Positions 25,869-33,375 of a stretch of DNA of 64,000 bases are shown in pieces (position 1 is the stretch's first letter; the number at the start of each line of letters is the position of its first letter). Location: contig CAZBSI010000006.1 of NCBI GenBank assembly GCA_964494345.1, positions 62,001-126,000 of the forward strand, written 5' to 3'. The notes under the pieces are model-generated. The model did not search any database and was not told the DNA's origin. It worked only from the letters and a program-made list of their open reading frames with translations. Both the position numbers and the translations under genes were made by a program. The DNA is from DTKD01 sp964494345. GTDB taxonomy: Bacteria > Armatimonadota > UBA5829.

Positions 25869-26765
25869 CTATTCCGCTGTGTCAGTGGCCTGTTCGACGC
25901 TCGTATCCGCTTCGGCATCTATAAAGATGTCCTCTTCGCCTTCGCTAACCTCGGCTTCAGCGTCAACTTCTTCGCCCTCGACTTCTTCAGCTCCCTCGAC
26001 CTCCTCAGCCGCAACTTCTTCGACTTCCGGCATTGGTCGGACTTCGTTGATCGCCTCAGCCATCTTGCCCGCCATCAGTTTTATAGCACGAATGGCGTCG
26101 TCGTTGCCGGGAATCACGTAGTCCACTTCGTCGGGGTCGCAGTTTGTGTCGACTATAGCGACGATTGGTATCCCCAGCTTGCGGGCTTCCAGCAGAGCGA
26201 TGCGCTCCTTTTTCAGGTCGACTATGAAAATAGCTCCCGGCATCCCAGGCATATCCTTGATTCCGCCGAGATATCTCTCCAGCTTGTCGCGCTCCTCGCG
26301 CAGCTTAGCGGCTTCCTTTTTGGTGAGCTGCTCGAAGATACCTTCGGCTTCCATCTTCTCCAGCTCGCGCAGGCGGCCGATTCGACCCTGGATCGTGCCA
26401 AAGTTGGTGAGCATGCCCCCCAGCCATCGCTGGTTCACAAAATACATCCCGCACTCTTTGGCAGCGCTTTCTACCGCTTCCTGCGCCTGCTTCTTTGTGC
26501 CAACAAAAAGCACGTTTGCGCCAGTCGAGGCGACTTCCTGAATAAATTCGCGAGCCTCTTCAAAAAGCTTGAGAGTCTGATGCAGGTCAATGATGTAGAT
26601 ACCGTTGCGGCTCCCGTAGATATATCTCTTCATCTTGGGGTTCCAACGGTGGGTGCGGTGTCCGAAGTGAACTCCGGCTTCCAGGAGTTCTTTCATTGTG
26701 ATTGCCGGCAAATTCGTGTCCTCCTCAGGTTGTTGTCTTCCCGTCTCTTCATCCCGGGACGCCAT
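25869..26765 (-). CDS. rpsB: 30S ribosomal protein S2 with acidic tail
   Basis: 298 residues. The S2 core runs from TMKELLEAGVHFGHRTHRWNPKMKRYIYG to DPDEVDYVIPGNDDAIRAI (about 23-230). It carries an N-terminal extension of about 20 residues and a C-terminal tail of about 55 residues made almost wholly of Glu, Ala, Val and Asp. The tail is absent from E. coli S2 but similar acidic tails occur in other phyla. The GC-poor start region with no strong SD leaves the exact start open; ATG 26765 is preferred. First gene of the rpsB-tsf-pyrH-frr run, about 50 bp after a strong promoter. Confidence 0.95.
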   Translation of the reverse strand: MASRDEETGRQQPEEDTNLPAITMKELLEAGVHFGHRTHRWNPKMKRYIYGSRNGIYIIDLHQTLKLFEEAREFIQEVASTGANVLFVGTKKQAQEAVESAAKECGMYFVNQRWLGGMLTNFGTIQGRIGRLRELEKMEAEGIFEQLTKKEAAKLREERDKLERYLGGIKDMPGMPGAIFIVDLKKERIALLEARKLGIPIVAIVDTNCDPDEVDYVIPGNDDAIRAIKLMAGKMAEAINEVRPMPEVEEVAAEEVEGAEEVEGEEVDAEAEVSEGEEDIFIDAEADTSVEQATDTAE

Positions 26766-26825
26766 CCAGAGTATTCAGGACACCCACGCCCGGTCAGAGA
26801 GCAGTGTGTTTTGCCAAACTTTTGT

Positions 26826-26855
26826 ATCTTACCACAGCACAAAGCCAACCGTCAA
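26826..26855 (-). promoter_or_regulatory. Sigma70-type promoter of the rpsB operon
   Basis: On the minus strand TTGACG and TAAGAT are separated by 18 bases. Transcription would begin near 26819, leaving a leader of about 55 bases before rpsB. Confidence 0.75.
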
Positions 26856-26880
26856 GCAAAATCAGCCTCACACAGCCTTT

Positions 26881-27963
26881 CTACTCAACGTAGTCGACCT
26901 CAATGCCGTGATTTGCGTACATTCTTTTAAGCCGATCCGCCAGAGCCACCATACCCGGCTTCTCGGTATGAAAATGCCCCGCATCAATTATGCTCAGGCC
27001 AAGATCGTTTGCGTCCAATATGTCGTGATGCTTCGTATCCCCTGTCACATAAACATCAGCCCCTGCCGCAGCAGCTTCCTTATATTGGCCCGATCCGCTG
27101 CCTCCGCACACAGCCACTCGACGGATGTTCTGATTAAAATCGCCCGCCACCTTGATGTAATCCAACCCAAGGGCGCTCTTCACCCTGTCGGCAAACGCCC
27201 CGAGTTTCATCTCCTCATCCAATACCCCGACCCGTCCATATCCATAACTTACAGGTTCATTTGCCAATTCATAAATGTCACAGGCCACCTCATCGTAAGG
27301 GTGCGCTTCAATTGCCGCATCCGCCACGTCATTCGCCCGTGACGCGGGGCAGATCATCTCCAATCTGTATTCATCGACTTCTTCGAGCTTGCCGGCGCTT
27401 CCAATGTAAGGCTGAGCCGCCGACATCGGCACAAACGAACCCGTCCCGGCGCTGCGGAAACTGCAATGCGTGTACTGGCCTATAACCCCCGCACCGGCAT
27501 CGGACATCGCGTTTCTCACTTCCTCGAATGCCTCTTCCGGGACGAAAACCACTACTTTAACGAAAGGATCCGTCGCCTGTGTAGTAAGAATCTCGCTGCC
27601 GACCACTCCAAGCGCCTCCGCCAACACATCGTTGATACCCCCGCGCGCTGCGTCATAATTCGTATGCATCACAAACAGCGCGATATCCGCCTTAATCAGA
27701 GTTATCAACCTCCTCTGCACCGCGTTTGTCTGTGCAATTGAGGTCAGGGGTCTGAATATCACCGGGTGATGCGCCACTATCATATCCGAACGCCGCCGCA
27801 TAGCATTCTCGATAACCCTGTCAGTAACGTCCACCACGACGCACACATTCTTAACCTGCGCCGCCATATCCCCTGCCTGCAGCCCGATCTTATCCTCCGG
27901 GTCGGCAAGCTCCGGTGGGGCAATGTTCTCCAGCTCATTTACGATGTCAAAGACGCTAGCCAT
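26881..27963 (-). CDS. Nif3-like dinuclear metal-centre protein
   Basis: About 360 residues from the ATG at 27963, with AGGAGG five bases upstream. Metal ligands are in IVAHHPVIF (near residue 62) and DAGHFHTEKPG (near 325), the two halves of the Nif3/DUF34 di-iron or di-zinc site. The middle (about 130-235) is the inserted CutA/PII-like domain of the longer YqfO type (VKVVVFVPEEAFEEVRNAMSDAGAG). Family members are annotated as GTP cyclohydrolase I type 2, but their role in the cell is not settled. It lies just upstream of the rpsB promoter on the same strand order, as a separate unit. Confidence 0.9.
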   Translation of the reverse strand: MASVFDIVNELENIAPPELADPEDKIGLQAGDMAAQVKNVCVVVDVTDRVIENAMRRRSDMIVAHHPVIFRPLTSIAQTNAVQRRLITLIKADIALFVMHTNYDAARGGINDVLAEALGVVGSEILTTQATDPFVKVVVFVPEEAFEEVRNAMSDAGAGVIGQYTHCSFRSAGTGSFVPMSAAQPYIGSAGKLEEVDEYRLEMICPASRANDVADAAIEAHPYDEVACDIYELANEPVSYGYGRVGVLDEEMKLGAFADRVKSALGLDYIKVAGDFNQNIRRVAVCGGSGSGQYKEAAAAGADVYVTGDTKHHDILDANDLGLSIIDAGHFHTEKPGMVALADRLKRMYANHGIEVDYVE

Positions 27964-28012
27964 ATCCACCTCCTGTGCAAAGTTCTATATACCCCATCCG
28001 GCCTCCTGCCAC

Positions 28013-28042
28013 AAAAAAAGCCGCCGATCACAGACCGGCGGC
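28013..28042 (-). terminator. Intrinsic terminator of the first PEP-CTERM gene
   Basis: On the minus strand GCCGCCG pairs with CGGCGGC around a 9-base loop and is followed by seven T residues. It lies 25 bases after the stop codon. Confidence 0.9.
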
Positions 28043-28067
28043 GAATGTTCAATCTATAAAGTGCGAT

Positions 28068-28964
28068 TTACGATCTCTTGCGGCGAATAATGCCGAACAG
28101 ACCGACGAATCCAGTCGCCAGAGCCAGCATGCTGCCCGGCTCAGGAATGGCGTTGGTGGAGAAGCTCATAAGCTCGCCCTGGGTGGTCTTGTCGACGTTG
28201 ATCGCATCCACTCGCCAGAAATAGGTCTTGCCCGCTGCGATTGCGTCCGGATCCAGGCCGAAGCCAAGGCCGTTGTAGTCGCCGATGAGCTTGGTCATAG
28301 AACCGGCGCTCTCGCCGAACCACAGGTCATAGGCCATCGCATACTGGCCGGCAGTCCAATTCAAACCGAGGTCCATGAGGTCGCCGAGGTCAAGGGAAGC
28401 GCCATTAGCGATGCCGTAGCCAGCCGCGCCAGGGGTCACAGACTCGAACTTCACGCTGTGAACATAAATCGAACCAGCGGTCTGACCTTCGTTGGAAACG
28501 GTGATTTTGGTGTTGGCGGCGTCGTTAGCATTGAACTTGTGTACGCCAAGCCCAGCCCAGACGTTCTTAGCAGCAAGCTGATTGATGAAGTAATTAGTTG
28601 TGGCTCCGCCAGCCTCTCGCACGACGTGCTTAACGCTGGTCGGCGCATTAGTGGTTGTCGCCCAGGTGATAAATGCTTCGTAGTAACCCGCCGTCGGCAG
28701 TCCAACGGAGTAGGTCATTGTTCGCACGCCTACGACACCCACATTAGCAGATGTGTAAAGGCCAAACGTGTTAGCCGGTACGCCAGCAGCAGTGCCATAT
28801 GCGCCGCTGTTTGCTACTGCGCCAACGTAGGTGAACCAGGGCTGCAAGACGGGCGTGGCGCCAGTGTCGCCATCAACTCTTGCGCAATAAACGCCTGTCC
28901 ACGCATTAGCGGAGACGGACAGCGCCAGCAAAAGCGCCGCGACAAGCAATAATCTCTTTGTCAT
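28068..28964 (-). CDS. PEP-CTERM sorting-domain protein (paralogue 1)
   Basis: 298 residues. Signal peptide LLLVAALLLALSVSANA; C-terminal sorting signal PEPGSMLALATGFVGLFG followed by basic RRKRS. The mature part has a beta-rich N-terminal half and, at about 185-275, a fibronectin-III-like module (LGLNWTAGQYAMAYDLWFGESAG, KTYFWRVDAIN). PEP-CTERM proteins are cut and anchored or released by an exosortase, in bacteria that make exopolysaccharide. No exosortase is in this window. It is very similar to the next gene in its second half. The SD GAGGAAAG overlaps the stop of a small upstream frame. Confidence 0.92.
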   Translation of the reverse strand: MTKRLLLVAALLLALSVSANAWTGVYCARVDGDTGATPVLQPWFTYVGAVANSGAYGTAAGVPANTFGLYTSANVGVVGVRTMTYSVGLPTAGYYEAFITWATTTNAPTSVKHVVREAGGATTNYFINQLAAKNVWAGLGVHKFNANDAANTKITVSNEGQTAGSIYVHSVKFESVTPGAAGYGIANGASLDLGDLMDLGLNWTAGQYAMAYDLWFGESAGSMTKLIGDYNGLGFGLDPDAIAAGKTYFWRVDAINVDKTTQGELMSFSTNAIPEPGSMLALATGFVGLFGIIRRKRS

Positions 28965-28973
28965 CTTCTTTCC

Positions 28974-29120
28974 TCACTTCCATACTACTTTTTGAGATGG
29001 AGTCGATCGTCCAGCTTGCTGTTGCTGTGCGATCCTGGCTAAATCAGACGAATCGCTGTTTTCCAACAACCACTGCGCCTCTCCGGGCGTTTTTTCAGCC
29101 AGCAAGACTCTACTCAACAA
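28974..29120 (-). other. Possible 48-codon upstream open frame in the PEP-CTERM leader
   Basis: From a TTG at 29120, almost exactly at the predicted transcription start, the leader stays open for 48 codons (containing EKTPGEAQWLLENSDSSD and a QQQQ run) and stops 9 bases before the PEP-CTERM ATG, with the stop codon inside the SD region. No SD or ATG supports it, and the same bases also allow a stem (CTGGCT with AGCCAG). It may be a leader peptide, a remnant, or chance. Confidence 0.25.
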
Positions 29121-29124
29121 TCGG

Positions 29125-29153
29125 ATACTAGCACCGGTTTTGCAATTCGTCAA
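29125..29153 (-). promoter_or_regulatory. Promoter of PEP-CTERM paralogue 1
   Basis: CCTTGACG, 17 bases, TAGTAT on the minus strand, giving a start near 29118 and a leader of about 154 bases. It shares CCTTGAC and the 17-base spacing with the promoters at 30433 and 31512. Confidence 0.75.
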
Positions 29154-29290
29154 GGGCTGAGATAATATCCGGTATAATTACCTGGTACAGCAACACAAGA
29201 CTATGGAATATAACACGAGCAATGGAAGAGCGATAATCGTCAAAAAAATATGCAATGTGAATATATAATAGACAACATAGCATAACGCAC

Positions 29291-29321
29291 AAAAAAATGC
29301 CGCCGGCCATAGGCCGACGGC
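29291..29321 (-). terminator. Intrinsic terminator of PEP-CTERM paralogue 2
   Basis: On the minus strand GCCGTCGGCC pairs with GGCCGGCGGC (one G-T pair) over a 3-base loop, then A and seven T residues. It lies about 25 bases past the stop codon. Confidence 0.9.
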
Positions 29322-29345
29322 AAGCAATCAGATGACTATAACAAT

Positions 29346-30266
29346 TTACGATCTCTTGCGGCGGATCAGGCCGAACAGGCCGACGAACCCGGTCGCCAGA
29401 GCAAGCATGCTGCCCGGCTCAGGGATCGCGTTGGTCGAGAAGCTCATAAGCTCGCCAGTGCCGACCTTGTCGACGTTAATCGAGTCAACTCGCCAGAAAT
29501 AGGTCTTGCCAGCAGCAAGCGAATCCGGATCCAGGCCGAAGCCCAGGCCGTTGTAGTTGCCTATGAGCTTGGTCATATTGTTCGCATCCTCGCCAAACCA
29601 CAGGTCATAAGCCATAGCGTACTGGCCGGCTGTCCAGCTCAAACCGAGGTCGATAAGATCTCCCACATCAATGGAAGCCCCATTAGCAATGCCGTAGCCC
29701 ACAGCGCCAGGGGTCACAGTCTCGAACTTGACGCTGTGCAGATACAGCGATCCGCTGGTGGACTGGTTGTCGTTGGTCAACATGACCTTGGTTTTGGCGG
29801 TGTCATTGGCGTTAAATTTATAGGTGCCAAGAGACAGCCATTTGTTCTTGTCCGCTGCCTGGGTTTGGTCCTGATATACAGTTGTGGAACCGGAGGCATT
29901 GGTAATGACCCACTTGGCATTGGTCTTTGCGACGGCCTGGTTAACGTTACCAAAAGTGTTCGCAACATTGTAGTAGCCAGCCGTCGGCAACGAAACCTCA
30001 TAAGTGCCGCTTCGGTTTCCTACAACCGGTACATTCGAGCTGATATACATACCCCAAGAGGTGGGCGCGCCTTCTGCAGTACTCTTTGCTCCACTGTGCG
30101 CAACAGCACTTGCGTTTGGGCTAACTATGAAGCCCGGAGCAGCAGCGATTGGGACTACTGTATTCTCGTCGCCAACTACCCTGCAACCGTAGACGCCGAT
30201 CCATGCATGTGCGCATACTGACAGCGTCAGCAACAGCACAGCAACAAACAACAATTTCTTTGTCAT
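29346..30266 (-). CDS. PEP-CTERM sorting-domain protein (paralogue 2)
   Basis: 306 residues with signal peptide LLFVAVLLLTLSVCAHA and C-terminal PEPGSMLALATGFVGLFGLIRRKRS. Residues about 195-280 are nearly identical to paralogue 1 (TAGQYAMAYDLWFGED, LGFGLDPDSLAAGKTYFWRVD), while the N-terminal halves diverge, so the C-terminal module has been duplicated recently or kept by conversion. Like the neighbours it should be exported, then sorted by an exosortase. AGGAGGAAAG lies just before the ATG. Own promoter and terminator, so it is monocistronic. Confidence 0.92.
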   Translation of the reverse strand: MTKKLLFVAVLLLTLSVCAHAWIGVYGCRVVGDENTVVPIAAAPGFIVSPNASAVAHSGAKSTAEGAPTSWGMYISSNVPVVGNRSGTYEVSLPTAGYYNVANTFGNVNQAVAKTNAKWVITNASGSTTVYQDQTQAADKNKWLSLGTYKFNANDTAKTKVMLTNDNQSTSGSLYLHSVKFETVTPGAVGYGIANGASIDVGDLIDLGLSWTAGQYAMAYDLWFGEDANNMTKLIGNYNGLGFGLDPDSLAAGKTYFWRVDSINVDKVGTGELMSFSTNAIPEPGSMLALATGFVGLFGLIRRKRS

Positions 30267-30432
30267 CTTCTTTCCTCCTTACAGATTGAACGTAGAGATT
30301 TGTGATTTTGATAGACGCGCATGCTTCTAAGATAAAACGATGAAACAAATAGAAGCACACCATTGACAGCATATAACCAATGTTGCGGCTCTTCGTCCGC
30401 TTCATATTTGTTGATATATGCCTCACAACTGG

Positions 30433-30461
30433 ATATTAGCACCAGAAATGCAGACAGTCAA
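30433..30461 (-). promoter_or_regulatory. Promoter of PEP-CTERM paralogue 2
   Basis: CCTTGACT, 17 bases, TAATAT on the minus strand, giving a start near 30426 and a leader of about 160 bases. Sequence around the -35 matches the other two PEP-CTERM promoters. Confidence 0.8.
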
Positions 30462-30506
30462 GGGTAATTATGAAAACAGGTATTATTACCAGGACTATTG
30501 GAAATA

Positions 30507-31478
30507 TCATTGTTTCCGACGAATAAAGCCGAAAACCCCCACCAGTCCGATAGCCGCAGAGGCCAGAGTGCTCATTTCCGGAACAGCAGCTTCGCCGTTG
30601 GTGCTGAAACTATATTCCGTGCCCTGCGTGATGTGGTCCACGTTACCGGAATCGACCCTGTAATAATAAGTCCTGCCCGGCTGAATAAGCCCGTCCAGAT
30701 CAAAAGAAGTATCCGCTAAAACTGTGGCAAGCCGAGTCAAAGACCCGCTCGTCTCCCCAAACCACACCTCGTAAAATGAGTTATATTCTCCCGCAGTCCA
30801 CGACAACCCCGTACCCAGGAAATCCGCAACGTTTCCGGCCGCCCCATTATCAGGTCCCGTATAGGTGACAGATTCGGGAGTGGCCGAGACAAACTGGAAT
30901 CCCGATATGCACACTCTGGTGGAGCCGACGCCATCTGTCCCCCCTTTATAACCGCCATAAACACCAACTTTGTATAAGATATCTGCATCAAGTTGTGCAG
31001 TGGTGAAGTTGTTCCAGGTGTCTGAGGCGCGTTCGAACATATCCATGGTGTCCACATAAATGATCCCAGTAGGGCTGGAGTTACCCCACTGATCCGCTGA
31101 CCCGCCGATGTAGTTTCCCGTATAAAGGACAACTGCCGTATCCTTCTCGCCTTTGGCATAAGGCCACGCGAGGTTGATATGATAATAGCCACTGATTTCC
31201 GGCTGCCAGAATGCATAAGCCTGCCGCTGTGGACCCCAGTATACAGTTGTGCCGCTGTATCGGGACTTTCCCAATAAACCCGGCGCGGACGACGAAGTAT
31301 TAAGCGCCGCCCAATCGCCCACCTCAGCGTAGTATTCCTGATTCTGACCGCCTTCCCCAGCCCCTATGATAAACTCAAAAGCGAAAGCCGGTACAGATAC
31401 AGCCGAAACAGCTATTATAATCGCAAGCAACAACCCTCTTCGCCCCATGCAAACCCCTCCTGGCAACGGACTCTTCAA
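30507..31478 (-). CDS. PEP-CTERM-like sorting-domain protein (paralogue 3)
   Basis: 323 residues. Signal peptide LLLAIIIAVSAVSVPAFA. The C-terminal signal is VPEMSTLASAAIGLVGVFGFIRRKQ, a PEM variant of PEP-CTERM. It shares with the two paralogues the DFLGTGLSWTAGEYNSFYEVWFGETSG and RTYYYRVDSGNVD module at about 220-300, at lower identity; the N-terminal half (YAFWQPEISGYYHINLAWPYAKG) is again a beta-rich, possibly carbohydrate-binding-like domain. The start codon is not certain: the frame opens with MKSPLPGGVCMGRRG and a later ATG (residue 11) has GGAGGGG just upstream, which I think more likely. No clear terminator follows. Confidence 0.85.
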   Translation of the reverse strand: MKSPLPGGVCMGRRGLLLAIIIAVSAVSVPAFAFEFIIGAGEGGQNQEYYAEVGDWAALNTSSSAPGLLGKSRYSGTTVYWGPQRQAYAFWQPEISGYYHINLAWPYAKGEKDTAVVLYTGNYIGGSADQWGNSSPTGIIYVDTMDMFERASDTWNNFTTAQLDADILYKVGVYGGYKGGTDGVGSTRVCISGFQFVSATPESVTYTGPDNGAAGNVADFLGTGLSWTAGEYNSFYEVWFGETSGSLTRLATVLADTSFDLDGLIQPGRTYYYRVDSGNVDHITQGTEYSFSTNGEAAVPEMSTLASAAIGLVGVFGFIRRKQ

Positions 31479-31511
31479 TTACCTGACAAACAGCCTCGTG
31501 AATATGTCCGC

Positions 31512-31540
31512 ATATTATCACCGAAATATCGTGGAGTCAA
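31512..31540 (-). promoter_or_regulatory. Promoter of PEP-CTERM paralogue 3
   Basis: CCTTGACT, 17 bases, TAATAT on the minus strand, the same boxes as the paralogue 2 promoter. Start near 31505, about 57 bases before the likely ATG. Confidence 0.8.
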
Positions 31541-31587
31541 GGGCAAAACATCCCCAAATAATGTCACCCAGTGCCTCCAATTTTGGC

Positions 31588-32240
31588 CGTCATTTCGAGC
31601 GACTCCACTGGCCATTTCGAGCGCCTCTACTCGTCATTTCGAGCCACTCCACTCGTCATTTCGAGCGCAGCGAGAAATCTGCTTTTTTCGATGTCCGCGG
31701 TCTGACGTTCGAAGTTCGATTCCAAATAACCCCGACTATGTATTATTTCGCGACTTTCGCCCGTTTCGCTTTTTCGCGTTATTCCCCTCCCTGTCACCCT
31801 GCGTTCCAATTAAGATCATCCTACGCGCAGTCGGCAGGATCACGCCCCAACATTGTCATTTCGAGCGACTCCACTCGTCATTTCGAGCGCAGCGAGAAAT
31901 CTGCTTTTTTCGATGTCCGCGGTCTGACGTTCGAAGTTCGATTCCAAATAACCCCGACTATGTATTATTTCGCGACTTTCGCCCGTTTCGCTTTTTCGCG
32001 TTATTCCCCTCCCTGTCACCCTGCGTTCCAATTAAGATCATCCTACGCGCAGTCGGCAGGATCACGCCCCAACATTGTCATTTCGAGCGACTCCACTCGT
32101 CATTTCGAGCGCAGCGAGAAATCTGCTTTTTCGACGTCCGCAGCCTGCCGTTCGAAGTCCGATTCCAAATAACCCCGACTATGTGCTATTTCGCGGCTTT
32201 CGCTTCTTTCGCTTTTTCGCGTTATTCCCCTTCCTTACCA
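31588..32240 (+). repeat. Tandemly amplified composite intergenic repeat, 222-bp unit
   Basis: Units begin at 31655, 31877 and 32099, exactly 222 bases apart. The first two look identical over their full length; the third diverges after about 30 bases (a T lost in the T-run, then scattered changes) and ends near 32240. Each unit has GTCATTTCGAGCGCAGCGAG, AAATCTGC and a T-run, GATGTCCG, GTTCGAAGTTCGATTCC, a cgcgttattccc tail and a variant of the GGATCACG hairpin module. Shorter GTCATTTCGAG pieces precede at 31588-31654. The two exact copies point to very recent duplication. The whole PEP-CTERM 3 to XRE gap is filled by this array and the two flanking promoters; no gene is seen. Confidence 0.9.
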
Positions 32241-32272
32241 CCCCGCGCACACGCCACGACAAACATTCCCCC

Positions 32273-32300
32273 TTGACATCAACACGCGAAATGCTATGAT
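32273..32300 (+). promoter_or_regulatory. Consensus promoter of the XRE-ImmA pair
   Basis: TTGACA, 16 bases, TATGAT, with a start near 32307 and a 20-base leader holding GGAGG. It lies directly after the repeat array. Confidence 0.8.
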
Positions 32301-32326
32301 AACCAGTGGTGAACGGAGGTGTTGTG

Positions 32327-32683
32327 ATGGCCAGGTCATCGAGTGAGTTCGGCGGGCTGATAAAATCATTTCTTACTAAAACCGGCTTAACCCTTCGCGC
32401 TGCTGCTCTCAGATCAGGCATCAGCGCAGCGTATTGGGCGGATATGTCCGATGGACGGGTGCCTTCGGAGGAAATTCTATATCGAATGGCTCAGTCGTTT
32501 ACAGAACTCGACGAAAACGCGATGCGCCAGGCCGCCGGTTATGGCCCAAAAATGGAGTCGATGGATCCGGTCGAGGCGGTGGAGTTTGCCCTGCGCGGCC
32601 AGAAAACCATAACCGAAGAGGGCAAAAAGCAGATCATCGACTTCGTGCGGGAGACCCAAAAGAAACATAGTGAGTCTGGATAA
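32327..32683 (+). CDS. XRE-family helix-turn-helix regulator
   Basis: 118 residues from the ATG at 32327 (GGAGG seven bases upstream). Residues about 8-65 form a lambda-repressor-like HTH: FGGLIKSFLTKTGLTLRAAALRSGISAAYWADMSDGRVPSEEILYRMAQSF. The C-terminal part (about 75-118) is a helical tail. It overlaps the next gene by one base (TAATG), the usual layout of a repressor with an ImmA/IrrE protease that inactivates it on a signal. Probable autoregulator of the strong promoter just upstream. Confidence 0.8.
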   Translation: MARSSSEFGGLIKSFLTKTGLTLRAAALRSGISAAYWADMSDGRVPSEEILYRMAQSFTELDENAMRQAAGYGPKMESMDPVEAVEFALRGQKTITEEGKKQIIDFVRETQKKHSESG

Positions 32684-33222
32684 TGACGAGACTCCATTTC
32701 ACGGATGAAGCGGAGCTATATGCTCATAAAGCCTGGCAGACTCTCAAGCTCGAACCCCCTGCCGATCTATATCTGGTAGCCGATAAACTCGGCATAGAGG
32801 TCTGCGAGCGCGAGTTCTCCGGGGAGATAGATGGCCTGTATCTGCGTCTGCCCGATGCGCCGCCGATCATCGCCATCAACAACTCCTTTGCCAAACCCCC
32901 GGTTCGCCGTCGCTTCACACTGGCCCATGAGATCGGCCACCATCTACTCGGCCGCCGCATCCAGCCCGATTCGCGCCTGTTTTTCTTCGATACCTCTCAA
33001 ATGAGGCGATCTATCCTGGAACGTGCCTGCGACCGATTCGCCGCCCTTTTGCTTATGCCGGAGCATTGGGTCCGCCGCTATCATCAGGAACTGGCCGGCA
33101 ACCCCGAAAACAGGCTCCGAATAATGGCCTGCCGCTTCGACGTGTCGAGCTGGGCTATGAAAAGAAGGCTGACGGAACTTGGACTGCAGACCAGCCCCTT
33201 CCGCCAACGGTTTTCAAGATAG
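32683..33222 (+). CDS. ImmA/IrrE family metallopeptidase
   Basis: 179 residues. The zinc-protease motif is FTLAHEIGHHLLG (about 75-87), followed by FDTSQMRRSILERACDRFAALLLMP, in which the Glu/Asp of the ERxCDRFAA segment supplies the third ligand, as in ImmA and IrrE. The C-terminal RIMACRFDVSSWAMKRRLTELGL is the usual helical end. ImmA cuts a phage-type repressor in ICEBs1 and IrrE cuts DdrO after DNA damage; the partner here should be the XRE protein encoded just upstream. No integrase or phage gene is nearby, so this may be a domesticated switch or a toxin-antitoxin-like pair. Confidence 0.88.
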   Translation: MTRLHFTDEAELYAHKAWQTLKLEPPADLYLVADKLGIEVCEREFSGEIDGLYLRLPDAPPIIAINNSFAKPPVRRRFTLAHEIGHHLLGRRIQPDSRLFFFDTSQMRRSILERACDRFAALLLMPEHWVRRYHQELAGNPENRLRIMACRFDVSSWAMKRRLTELGLQTSPFRQRFSR

Positions 33223-33239
33223 CCCCGGCGCTGCGGAGC

Positions 33240-33268
33240 TTGACCAGTAAGGGTAAAACGACTATAAT
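33240..33268 (+). promoter_or_regulatory. Promoter of gyrB
   Basis: TTGACC, 17 bases, perfect TATAAT, start near 33275, about 100 bases before the gyrB ATG. Confidence 0.8.
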
Positions 33269-33375
33269 AATTATGTTTTCAAGCATCGAGAACCACTCAA
33301 TATTTGGCCGCTCGACAGCGGCTTGACTTGCGTACATAGAACCTTTCCCTTTGCAAAAAAAGCAGGAGCCTTTGG

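Noticed and set aside
28965..29120. Known riboswitch in the PEP-CTERM leader
   Set aside because: I looked for cyclic-di-GMP and other known consensus cores and saw none; only a simple closing stem is present.
31366..32172. Open frame of 268 codons across the 222-bp repeat
   Set aside because: It is only the repeat read through in one frame (222 is divisible by 3), with no start signal.
33223..33375. tRNA or small RNA before gyrB
   Set aside because: No cloverleaf, no T-loop sequence; only the gyrB promoter is supported.
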